A stretch of 21,395 nt of DNA from a virus. Every line of letters starts with the position of its first letter. Position 1 is the first letter of the stretch. Below, in pieces: positions 14,402-21,395 of the stretch. The stretch lies in the IMG/VR virus record IMGVR_UViG_3300027580_000033, positions 1 to 21,395 of that record; one strand, given 5' to 3'. Position numbers and translations under genes: made by a program. The notes under the pieces are model-generated. The model saw nothing but the letters and a program-made list of their open reading frames with translations. It was not told the DNA's origin and searched no databases.

Positions 14402-15163
14402 ATGGCCACTCTGAACGAAATCACCTACAACATCCTGGACTCGATGAGCGGGGGTCACTCGACGAATGATGCCCCGTACAGTCCCCGGCAGATCCGGTTT
14501 ATGGTCCGTTACTACCGGCACCTCCTCATCCGTCGAGACACCGACTACTGGAAGCGCCTTTCAGACCTGGAGCAAGACCTGGGGACTCTCGCTGTTACCA
14601 CGGTTCAGGAGCCGGTGGGCAAGATCCACGAAACCCCCAGCAGCGCCCTTCAAACCAGCATCGAGATTCCGGAGCCCGTGAGGCTGCGAAAGCGGAGTCC
14701 TTTCACGTTCATCGGAAGCCCTGATCTGGAGGAGCACTACGACTTGATGCCTTCCGGACAGCTCCGGTACCAAAGCTACTCGAAGTACACATCCTCTACG
14801 CCCCGGGCATATCTTCATGACGGGCGTATCTACATCACCTCAGACGCGGTAGCTACGCTGATCCAAAAGGTGCAGTCTGGAGAGGCAGACATCGATGATT
14901 ACTCCACGTCGGACTTTGAGGATGGAATTACCACCATCCGGGTGAAGGGCGTCTTTGCTCATCCGGAGGTGGCCTTCCAGGTGGCCCATGGCCGCCCCTA
15001 TGACCCGGATATGGAATACCCAGGAATGCCGGAAGACATGGTTCAGCGTATCACTCAGTCCATTCTCAGCGGAGAGGCGCAGGCCATGATTCGCACTCGC
15101 ATGGATACGGAGGCCGACCATCTCCCCACAAACGTGGAGGCGGTGGACAATGAAGGGGGATAA
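14402..15163 (+). CDS. Ring/connector-type virion protein
   Basis: 253 residues. An N-terminal helical region (PRQIRFMVRYYRHLLIRRDTDYW) leads into a beta core with the aromatic line LRYQSYSKYTSSTPRAYLHD and then GRIYITSD. I recall this combination (RQI..mi..YR..Lir.., then Y..Y.KYTs..pRay..dGriYI) from structural proteins of Bacteroidota podoviruses, where such proteins build rings between portal and tail. The C-terminal part (AHPEVAFQVAHGRPYDPDMEYPG, split by loops, ending in a helix with MVQRITQSILSGEAQAMI) agrees with this. Exact ring identity is unknown. It is followed by a hairpin with a CTAACCA loop. Confidence 0.75.
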   Translation: MATLNEITYNILDSMSGGHSTNDAPYSPRQIRFMVRYYRHLLIRRDTDYWKRLSDLEQDLGTLAVTTVQEPVGKIHETPSSALQTSIEIPEPVRLRKRSPFTFIGSPDLEEHYDLMPSGQLRYQSYSKYTSSTPRAYLHDGRIYITSDAVATLIQKVQSGEADIDDYSTSDFEDGITTIRVKGVFAHPEVAFQVAHGRPYDPDMEYPGMPEDMVQRITQSILSGEAQAMIRTRMDTEADHLPTNVEAVDNEGG

Positions 15164-15193
15164 TTGGTGAGAACAAACTGGAAGATCAGGTGT

Positions 15194-15226
15194 AATACTG
15201 GTAGGTCTAACCAACCTGTCAGTATT
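15194..15226 (+). terminator. 13-base hairpin with CTAACCA loop
   Basis: AATACTGGTAGGT and ACCTGTCAGTATT pair (two G-U pairs) around the 7-base loop CTAACCA, followed by CTTCC. The loop is identical to the core of the start-site motif, a full copy of which begins ten bases further on. It may be a terminator, a processing site, or a regulatory structure that presents the motif. Confidence 0.65.
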
Positions 15227-15235
15227 CTTCCTAGC

Positions 15236-15249
15236 TACCCTTCTAACCA
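15236..15249 (+). promoter_or_regulatory. Start-proximal motif directly abutting a GTG start
   Basis: TACCCTTCTAACCA is followed at once by GTG GCT CAT at 15250. With no ATG at a suitable place, the motif is what marks the GTG as the start codon. Confidence 0.5.
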
Positions 15250-15756
15250 GTGGCTCATACCCTCCCGAATATCTATGATCGCTACCAGGAGGAAGAGGAC
15301 GGCGATCTGACCTACAAGGAGTTCTCTGCGGCGTGCTCGGAGTTTAACATTGCCGCCATGGAGCGCATCCTCGAAGGGGAGGAGCTGAACATGGGGCATC
15401 GTCTTTCCACCCTGTCGGTGATCCGCATCAAGCGGGATTTCAAGAACCCCAATGTCAACTGGCCTGCATCCTTCGAGCTGAAGGAGCAGATCATTGAGGA
15501 GGGGGGTACCCCCAAGTCCGATGAAAACCCCGATGGGGAAGAGTGGCTCGTGTACTACGATGATCCGTGGTACGCCCGGTTCTACTGGCAGAAAAGTCGC
15601 TGCCAAGTCCCCAACAAGACGGCCTACAGCTTTCGGGCCACGAGAGGGGACAAGGGCAACAAGACGAAGCTCCACGAACTGCTGGAGGAAAACAAAGAGA
15701 ACGATGGGTTGGCCCACCTCAACTTTGAACTCGTCGAGCACATCTCCTCACAGTAG
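15250..15756 (+). CDS. Conserved-type phage protein of Bacteroidota phages, function unknown
   Basis: 168 residues starting with GTG. N-terminal helices (YDRYQEEEDGDLTYKEFSAA, then FNIAAMERILEGEELNMG) lead to a beta part with LSVIRIKRDFKNPNVNW and WLVYYDDPWYARFYWQKSR, and then to a Gly/Lys-rich loop (RATRGDKGNKTKLHELLEEN). I recall proteins with this layout (is..eF......fn..i...il.G..l.lG..lg...i.r, then wlvy..d.wy.r..W.K) beside ring-protein genes in Bacteroidota podoviruses, but no function is known to me. Its position suggests a virion or assembly factor. The next gene starts nine bases after its stop. Confidence 0.7.
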   Translation: MAHTLPNIYDRYQEEEDGDLTYKEFSAACSEFNIAAMERILEGEELNMGHRLSTLSVIRIKRDFKNPNVNWPASFELKEQIIEEGGTPKSDENPDGEEWLVYYDDPWYARFYWQKSRCQVPNKTAYSFRATRGDKGNKTKLHELLEENKENDGLAHLNFELVEHISSQ

Positions 15757-15765
15757 GCCAACCTC

Positions 15766-16554
15766 ATGCTTTATGACACCACCTCCTGCAAGGAGGTCCT
15801 CGCCAAAGTCTATCGAGACCTCCAGATGGAAGACTCCCACTGGGAGGCTGACGCCATCGAGTGGATCGGCGAAGGCCTGGAAATGATCGGGGCCGGGGTG
15901 CAGCTTGAACGCCGCCAGGAAGTGATGAGCGTGCAGAACTTCAAGCTCGCCATCCCCAGCGATTTGGTTTTCATCGAGGCCCTCTACAAGCTCCCGGACA
16001 GCGTCAGCTTCACCGGGGCTGGGGAGAGCCTCAGCTACGATGCCCAGCAGGTGGAGCATGGCACGAAGCATCGCGTGCCCCGCAAGGGCAAAGCTCGGTC
16101 ACGTGGTCTACTGGGGACGCTCCACGAAGGAATCGGGAAAGAGGAGACCCAGCACAAGGCCGCCGACATCGAGGAGACGTATATGCTCAATCCCGGCGTC
16201 ATTCACGCTTCCTGGGAGCGGAGCCTCGTGATCTTGGACTATAAGGCCGTGGCCACCGACGATGAGGGCTACCCACTGGTCCCCGATGAGGCGCACTACA
16301 AGGAGGCTCTGTTCTGGCGCATCGTCATGAAGCTCTTTCTCCGGGGCTACGAGCACCCCCAGCTCAACTATCCTCGCGCCCAACAGCAGTGGAAGCACTA
16401 CGCCGCTGCTGCACGCACCAAGGCCAAGATGCCGGATGTGGACGAGATGGAGAACTTCCGTCAAATGTGGGTCCGCTTCGTCAACCAAGGCTTTCGGGGT
16501 CGGGGAGGGCGCATTTCCAATTCATCCTACGGCACAGACCACGTCACTGACTAA
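15766..16554 (+). CDS. Head-tail ring/stabilisation-type protein
   Basis: 262 residues. The N-terminal helical part (CKEVLAKVYRDLQMEDSHWE, then IEWIGEGLEMIGAG) and a beta segment (FKLAIPSDLVFIEALYKL) lead to the line VIHASWERSLVILDYKAVAT, followed by DDEGYPLVPDEAHYKEALFW and LFLRGYEHPQLNYPRAQQQW. The pattern 'y.a...DeeGyPlvPD...y.eAl.w' is one I associate with connector or tail-stabilisation proteins of crAss-like and related podoviruses. The C-terminus is Arg/Gly/Ser-rich (FRGRGGRISNSSYG) and probably flexible. The stop overlaps the next ATG (TAATG), so the two are translationally coupled. The ATG follows GGCCAACCTC, a weak trace of the start-site motif. Confidence 0.75.
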   Translation: MLYDTTSCKEVLAKVYRDLQMEDSHWEADAIEWIGEGLEMIGAGVQLERRQEVMSVQNFKLAIPSDLVFIEALYKLPDSVSFTGAGESLSYDAQQVEHGTKHRVPRKGKARSRGLLGTLHEGIGKEETQHKAADIEETYMLNPGVIHASWERSLVILDYKAVATDDEGYPLVPDEAHYKEALFWRIVMKLFLRGYEHPQLNYPRAQQQWKHYAAAARTKAKMPDVDEMENFRQMWVRFVNQGFRGRGGRISNSSYGTDHVTD

Positions 16555-17090
16555 TGAACATTGTCCCCTTCGTATTTGACAACGTGAAGGAGTTCTCCAA
16601 CGACTCGGAAATCCTCCTGATGCTGATTGATGATGCCGTGCAGGAGGCCCCAGCAGAAGTGCGTGGGACCCTCGCGGAGATGCTCAAAACCATCGATGCC
16701 AACAGCCCACAGGTCAAGAAAGACTGGGTCGAGGAGATCCTTCGGGAGATCGTCTACTACGACTACATCCCACCTCTCTTCCGGGTGAACCAGGGTGAGG
16801 ACTTTTCCATCCGGATTGACCTTGAGCAGGGCCGCGACTTTACGGGCTTCAACCTCACGATCCGCAGAGCGGATACCAGCGCCCTGCTCTCGCCCAATGA
16901 CACCGCAGGCCAGTCCTACACCCAGGCCCCCACGCAATACGCTTACATCTCCGATCTGAGCCTCTCACAGGACGAGGTTTTCAAGGTTCACGTACTTCTG
17001 GAGAACACCGATGGGAATGACTTGGCCAATGGAGATGTGGCCACGCTTCTCACCAATGCCTACCTGCTGGTTGATGACAGCCTTGAGTAA
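16554..17090 (+). CDS. Small virion protein, possible fibre adaptor
   Basis: 178 residues, coupled to both neighbours by TAATG overlaps. Residues 1-70 are helical and acidic (SEILLMLIDDAVQEAPAEV). Residues 75-178 form a beta region (FRVNQGEDFSIRIDLEQGRD, then GFNLTIRRADTSALL and VFKVHVLLENTDGN) that reads like an immunoglobulin-like sandwich. Such folds are common in proteins that join fibres to the tail. No enzyme motif is visible. The lockstep coupling to the giant fibre gene suggests matched production, and hence an adaptor or assembly partner. This is inference; I do not recognise the family. Confidence 0.6.
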   Translation: MNIVPFVFDNVKEFSNDSEILLMLIDDAVQEAPAEVRGTLAEMLKTIDANSPQVKKDWVEEILREIVYYDYIPPLFRVNQGEDFSIRIDLEQGRDFTGFNLTIRRADTSALLSPNDTAGQSYTQAPTQYAYISDLSLSQDEVFKVHVLLENTDGNDLANGDVATLLTNAYLLVDDSLE

Positions 17091-20000
17091 TGAGCAACCT
17101 GATCGACAAAATTGTCGTTGACCGCCAGAAGAACGGCTTCCGGCGTGGCGGTGAGATCCACTACGATGGTCAGAACTGGGAGGACCACTGTAGCCAGATC
17201 TACATCGACGACATCACCCTGGATCGCCCCACTCAGACCATCACGGTCTTTGCCGTGGATGACGGCGACGACAACCCCGACTTCCGATACCGGGTAAACC
17301 AGGGAACGTGGACCGATACTCCGGACTTCGTGGGCCTTTCTCCGGGCCACTACGACGTATTCGTAGAGAACCAGAACACCGGCTGCGTGGTCAACGCCGC
17401 CGTACAGGTAATTGCCTGCGACCTCACCATCGATCAGTTTCTCTACGACGACGAGTACTACGATCTCACCAATGGCTGGATAGAGCTAACCGTCTCTACC
17501 ACCAGTGAGAATCCGGTAGAGGTCCGGTTCAACGGCGGTTCCTGGATTGAAAAAGAGGGCCGCACCTTCCGATGGGAGGGGCTCAATGAAGGGGATTATA
17601 CCATCGAGGTGCGCGACGAATGGGGTTGTGCGGTGTCTAAGAGCATCACTCTCATCAACATTGCGGACACCGAAGAGCCCACTGCCCCTGATAAACTTGA
17701 GACCCAGGACGTACAGGAAGGGGAGGCGCTTCGCATTGACTGGGAGAAATCCGTCGATTCCCAGACGTGGGTAGTCTACTACCGAATCCATCGGTCCACC
17801 ACACAGGGCTTCACTCCAGATGCCTCCACCATCATCAAGGACACCTATAACGGTGGGGTCAACACCACGGGAAATGACAGCGAGTGGGAGGAGCCCTTTT
17901 GGGTAGATGAGAATGTCACCCACGGGCAGACTTACTACTATCGCATCACGGCCTTCGATGCCCGGGGCAATGAATCTGCCCCTTCCGACGAGTTGGCCAT
18001 CACCTTCACGGATGATGTACAGCCCAATCCCCCAACGTCGCTGGGCACTCTAAGTGGCAACACGGAAGCGGAGCTTTACTGGAATCTCTCGTCTACGGGG
18101 GATGTCCAAAAGTACCGCATCTACCGGAGTCTGGATGGGCAGAGCTGGATGCAGATCGCAGAGCAGCAAGTCCTGACCTACCTGGACACCGGCCTCACCA
18201 ATGGCACTCAGTACCACTACCGGGTGACGGCCATCGACGAGGCCGGGAATGAATCGGTACCCACGCAGCCGGAAAGCGTCATTCCTGCGGACGTAACTCC
18301 ACCTGCGGTTCCCTCGATCAACGCTTCCGTGACGGAGGACGTAAAGCAGGTAGACCTCTCCATCACGATGGACGACACCTCAGACCTTCAGGGGTACCGC
18401 ATCTACCGGGCCTACGAGAAAAGCGACGGCACCCTCACTGCCTACAAACGAGTCCACCAAATCGACGCCACGCAAGGTACAGCCTCGTGGGTTGATACCA
18501 ACGTCGAGTGGGACCGGAAATACTACTACAAGGTGACCTCCATCGATGAGGTCCCCAACGAAAGCCCTCAGTCTGCCCGGACTCCCGCCACTCCGTTTCC
18601 TGATCGCACTCCACCGGCACTGCCCTCCATCACGGGGAAGCAGAAGTTTTTCGGTGAGCCGGAAGTGGAGCTTACGGTGACGATTCAGGATACCACTGAC
18701 CTTCAGGGCTACAACATTTACCGGGCTACGTCCAGCGGAGGCCCCTACACACTGGTCAAGCAAATCAGCAGCACCAAGGCCAGCGAGACGTGGCTGGATA
18801 CGACAACCCAACTCTCCACAGAGTATTTCTACGTCGCAACCAGCTTCGACGAAGGCCCGAATATTCCCGGAGCAGACCCCAACGAGTCTGCCTACTCAAC
18901 GGAGATTAGTGTTCTTCCGGAACCGGTCCCCCAGGACCAGAGCGTTGAAGTCAATCTTGCGGCCAACACTGCTGGAGCTGACCCGGGATTCTTGGGCTAC
19001 GACCTCTCCACACTGGCCGATACCATCTTCTGGGACTATGTCCTGGAAAGCGGAGATGACATCCGGATTCGTCGGCCTGATGGGGACAATCTGCCGATGG
19101 TGCTCCTGGAGTTCGATAAGCAGAACTCCAGCGGATACGTCCTCTTCTCGGACCCGGAATTTGACCCCACCTCTGACCACAAGTACTTCATCTGGTTCGA
19201 TGACCCGGACAATGCCGGGAGAGAAGGGACCCCGGCAGGTAGACAGGCCTTTGCCGACGACGTGTACCAGAAGATCCCCAACCTCCAGTTTTTGATGCTG
19301 AACGGGGAGACGCAGAATCGCATCTCTGCACAGAGCGGAGTCACCATCCACTATGTCCATGACCACCTCCCGGAAGGCTGGCAGAAGGCCACCTTCAGCG
19401 GCACCCAGAATAAAGGAGCTGTCACTTACAACGGAGACCAGTCCTACACCTTTGAGGCCTACGGGGACGACATCTGGAATAACACCAGTCATGGAGAATA
19501 CCTCTTCAAACCCATCGTCGGGGATTGCAAGATCACGACGAAAGTGATCCTCCAGGATGACACCGACCAGTGGGCCAAGTTCGGTCCCTACATCACGTCG
19601 GATGTCTATGAAAGGGCTCCGATGGCTGCCCTACTTCTGACCCCCAACGATGGCCTCTTCGGGGATGTCCGCAAATCCAGGAACGGCAACAACACACACG
19701 CAGCAGAGGACCGGAATATCGATCTCTCTCCGCAGTCCACCAGCGAGGATCCGGTTTGGCTTCAGATGGAGCGGACTGGTGGAGAGATCATCTATCGCTA
19801 CTCGACAGATGGCTCCACCTGGACGGAGTTGGGAAGGGCTCAGGACTTTCTCCCGAAGAGGATTGCCGCTGGGCTGGCGGCCACCTCCCACAACCAGTCT
19901 ACCGCCTGCACAGTGGAGACCCGGGAAGTCTCTGTTGAGGGCGCTGAAGGCAATTTCATGCACGGAGACGATCAGATCCTTGCCCTCGATGGGATTCACT

Positions 20001-21395
20001 TTGACCCGGCCAACAGTGACACCATCGAGAACATGCACACCACCCTCCTGATCGAGCCCCGGATGGTGGTGGATAACGCCGGGGAGGGGATGGTCCTCAG
20101 CTTCGACCGGAATGAGTATTTCCGGCTCTCTGCTCCCGATGGGTATGCCAACCGCATTGGTTTCGACAGCCAACACAACGGGAGCCAGTACGACAGTGAC
20201 CAGATGGATCAGGGATATGATTTCGATCAGCAGGTCGAAGCCCTGATTCAGTGGATGTTCGAGAAGGAGGGCTCCTCAGACTACCGCAAGGAGAAGTGGA
20301 TGAATGGAGCCCGGGAGGACTATCAGAACACCTCGGATCCAATGATCGGGTCAAACAAGAGATACGGCCTCATTGGGGGCAACAGTGAGAGTGCAGCCTT
20401 CATGGACGAAAATTGGTCGGAGAAGGGGCCACATCACATCTTCAAGTTCTTCCTGTGGGCGCTCACCGCCAGAACGGGAGCTGAACGACAAGCGGAGGAG
20501 GATTTCCTGTGGCGTGCGAAGAGACTTTGGGACTACCCTATCATCTACATCTACCGGGATGTCTCCGACCCCGACCCCACCTTCCTGAAAATGGCCGGGG
20601 AGCCGATGCAGGGAGATATTCTCACGATGGACCTTCAGAGCGATGTCTTCACGGAGAAGCTGGTTGGAGAACCAACCCAACGCCCAACTCTCATCGTCCA
20701 GGGTAGCACTGACCCACAATTTGCACCCCCGACGCCGACGAATATCACCAATCTGTCGGCAGCCCAGGAAGCGAAGTTGGAGACGGAGCTGCCCACGACG
20801 GAAGGAGTGGATACCATTGAGGTCTATCGATCCAAGAATCCAGGCGGCCCCTACTCCCACGTGGCGTCGGTCTCTGTGGCCTCAACCATCGAGACATGGA
20901 CTGACACTACACTCACCCCCTTCGGAGAGTACTACTACGTTCTGAAGGCCGCCACTTCTGTGGGGGATGAATCTCTTCAGTCTTCCTCTGAAGAGGGTGT
21001 AATGACTGGCTCTGGCAATGACATCAATCTACGGAGTATAGGGGTGAACTCCGTAAGCGGTGGCAATGAGATGGTGATCGAGGCCTCAAGCCCCAATGGC
21101 GGGATGGAATACAGCTTAGATGGAGGAGCCTATCAGACCTCCAACACCTTCTCAAACATCTCTCAAGGAACCCACACTCTTGATCTTCGGGATGTCAACG
21201 GAATCACAGCATCAATCGAGGTAGAGTTCTCAGGGGAGGATGGTGCTGTGCTCTTCGAGAACACCCCTCCACCGGCTCCTTCTGCCAAGCATGAAAGCTC
21301 CGGGAGTGGGTCTTTCACCCTGGAGGTGGACACCCAGAGCATCGACATCGACAAGCTGGAGATCTACCGGAAGGCTGAGGCAGACTCCTCTTACA
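17090..21395 (+). CDS. Giant modular tail fibre / receptor-binding protein (3' end outside window)
   Basis: At least 1435 residues with no stop before the right edge; it starts at the TAATG overlap with the preceding gene. Modules by eye: two SprB-like repeats (48-108, 112-190; FNGGSW...LNEGDYTIEVRDEWGC), four fibronectin type III repeats (196-306, 308-398, 401-503, 505-612; typical YRIYRS...YYYRVTAIDEAGNES), a DUF2341-like module (618-735), a concanavalin-like module of the DUF1349 type (760-950), a LamG-like or unassigned module (about 955-1200), a further FnIII repeat, a third SprB-like repeat and the start of another FnIII. There is no signal peptide or membrane segment, as expected for a virion protein. 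The probable job is reaching and binding surface glycans or adhesins. Being last in the late cluster fits a receptor-binding protein. Confidence 0.85.
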   Translation, partial: MSNLIDKIVVDRQKNGFRRGGEIHYDGQNWEDHCSQIYIDDITLDRPTQTITVFAVDDGDDNPDFRYRVNQGTWTDTPDFVGLSPGHYDVFVENQNTGCVVNAAVQVIACDLTIDQFLYDDEYYDLTNGWIELTVSTTSENPVEVRFNGGSWIEKEGRTFRWEGLNEGDYTIEVRDEWGCAVSKSITLINIADTEEPTAPDKLETQDVQEGEALRIDWEKSVDSQTWVVYYRIHRSTTQGFTPDASTIIKDTYNGGVNTTGNDSEWEEPFWVDENVTHGQTYYYRITAFDARGNESAPSDELAITFTDDVQPNPPTSLGTLSGNTEAELYWNLSSTGDVQKYRIYRSLDGQSWMQIAEQQVLTYLDTGLTNGTQYHYRVTAIDEAGNESVPTQPESVIPADVTPPAVPSINASVTEDVKQVDLSITMDDTSDLQGYRIYRAYEKSDGTLTAYKRVHQIDATQGTASWVDTNVEWDRKYYYKVTSIDEVPNESPQSARTPATPFPDRTPPALPSITGKQKFFGEPEVELTVTIQDTTDLQGYNIYRATSSGGPYTLVKQISSTKASETWLDTTTQLSTEYFYVATSFDEGPNIPGADPNESAYSTEISVLPEPVPQDQSVEVNLAANTAGADPGFLGYDLSTLADTIFWDYVLESGDDIRIRRPDGDNLPMVLLEFDKQNSSGYVLFSDPEFDPTSDHKYFIWFDDPDNAGREGTPAGRQAFADDVYQKIPNLQFLMLNGETQNRISAQSGVTIHYVHDHLPEGWQKATFSGTQNKGAVTYNGDQSYTFEAYGDDIWNNTSHGEYLFKPIVGDCKITTKVILQDDTDQWAKFGPYITSDVYERAPMAALLLTPNDGLFGDVRKSRNGNNTHAAEDRNIDLSPQSTSEDPVWLQMERTGGEIIYRYSTDGSTWTELGRAQDFLPKRIAAGLAATSHNQSTACTVETREVSVEGAEGNFMHGDDQILALDGIHFDPANSDTIENMHTTLLIEPRMVVDNAGEGMVLSFDRNEYFRLSAPDGYANRIGFDSQHNGSQYDSDQMDQGYDFDQQVEALIQWMFEKEGSSDYRKEKWMNGAREDYQNTSDPMIGSNKRYGLIGGNSESAAFMDENWSEKGPHHIFKFFLWALTARTGAERQAEEDFLWRAKRLWDYPIIYIYRDVSDPDPTFLKMAGEPMQGDILTMDLQSDVFTEKLVGEPTQRPTLIVQGSTDPQFAPPTPTNITNLSAAQEAKLETELPTTEGVDTIEVYRSKNPGGPYSHVASVSVASTIETWTDTTLTPFGEYYYVLKAATSVGDESLQSSSEEGVMTGSGNDINLRSIGVNSVSGGNEMVIEASSPNGGMEYSLDGGAYQTSNTFSNISQGTHTLDLRDVNGITASIEVEFSGEDGAVLFENTPPPAPSAKHESSGSGSFTLEVDTQSIDIDKLEIYRKAEADSSY
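17231..17659 (+). other. Two N-terminal SprB-like repeats in the fibre
   Basis: Residues 48-108 (FRYRVNQGTWTDTPDFVGL then SPGHYDVFVENQNTGC) and 112-190 (VEVRFNGGSWIEKEGRTF then LNEGDYTIEVRDEWGC) share the order 'y..n.G.w.....F..L..G.Y.v.V.d..GC' of SprB repeats, known from Bacteroidota adhesins and gliding proteins. Confidence 0.55.
17675..18925 (+). repeat. Four tandem FnIII-encoding repeats
   Basis: Residues 196-612 encode four fibronectin type III units of about 90-110 residues. DNA-level similarity is visible between units 3 and 4: GACCTTCAGGGGTACCGCAT near 18383 and GACCTTCAGGGCTACAACAT near 18700, both followed by TACCGGGC. This suggests expansion by duplication. Confidence 0.7.
19367..19939 (+). 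other. Concanavalin-like (DUF1349-type) module in the fibre
   Basis: Residues 760-950. The diagnostic line runs GDDIWNNTSHGEYLFKPIVG, DCKITTKVILQDDTDQWAKF, then YRYSTDGSTWTELG and AAGLAATSHNQSTACTVE. This is the pattern of the jelly-roll domain often annotated as regulation-of-enolase/DUF1349 in secreted bacterial proteins, and it may bind a polysaccharide. Confidence 0.65.
21019..21233 (+). other. Third SprB-like repeat in the fibre
   Basis: The segment MEYSLDGGAYQTSNTFSNIS followed by QGTHTLDLRDVNGITASIEV is the best match to the SprB repeat consensus (Y.yslDGg.fq.s..F..l..G.yt..v.D.nG) in the window. It lies between two FnIII units. Confidence 0.6.

Noticed and set aside
17675-18925. DNA repeats in the fibre gene as a mobile or CRISPR-like array
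   Set aside because: The similarity follows the FnIII codons, has no uniform unit length at DNA level, and the reading frame continues through it.
1-21395. tRNA, rRNA, CRISPR array, insertion sequence, integrase or attachment site
   Set aside because: I looked for cloverleaf-like arms, regularly spaced repeats, transposase motifs and integrase motifs and saw none.

Overview
This window is the virion-assembly half of a tailed double-stranded DNA phage. All credible genes are on the + strand, densely packed, and run in a typical head-to-tail order: large terminase (cut by the left edge), portal, acidic scaffold, major capsid protein, an unidentified head-region protein, two related connector-type proteins, a further virion protein, a small membrane/lysis-type cassette, a metallophosphoesterase, a PAS-like accessory gene, ring/connector proteins, a small adaptor-like protein and a giant modular fibre (cut by the right edge). 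No tail-tape-measure, sheath or tube genes are seen, which fits a podovirus. The terminase N-terminal region, the long portal with a coiled-coil tail, and the 253-, 168- and 262-residue proteins resemble, from memory, the crAss-like (Crassvirales-type) and other Bacteroidota podoviruses. I could not run a search, so this placement is inference.

The host is probably a member of the Bacteroidota or a close relative. Start codons lack Shine-Dalgarno sequences. The one AT-rich intergenic gap carries a good match to the Bacteroidota promoter (TTTG, about 20 bases, TAnnTTTG). The fibre contains SprB-like repeats of the type known from Bacteroidota adhesins. Codons favour G/C at third positions, and many proteins are acidic, which may point to a marine or saline habitat but does not prove it.

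Layout: 1-7019 packaging and head (TerL, portal, scaffold, MCP); 7020-10888 head-neck virion proteins; 10889-12454 a holin-like membrane protein, a cupin and a membrane-anchored protein, with no recognisable endolysin; 12473-14399 the metallophosphoesterase and the PAS-like gene; 14402-17090 ring/connector proteins and a small adaptor-like protein; 17090 to the end a fibre of at least 1435 residues with FnIII, DUF2341-like, concanavalin-like and SprB-like modules.

Two kinds of non-coding signal stand out. A motif close to ACCCTTCTAACCAG lies directly before the start codons of most genes that are not translationally coupled to the gene upstream. Compact hairpins fill most of the gaps between genes; several have 7-base loops, one of which (CTAACCA) is the core of the start-site motif. 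Together these look like a phage-specific expression system for the late genes, and they are the best candidate here for something undescribed.
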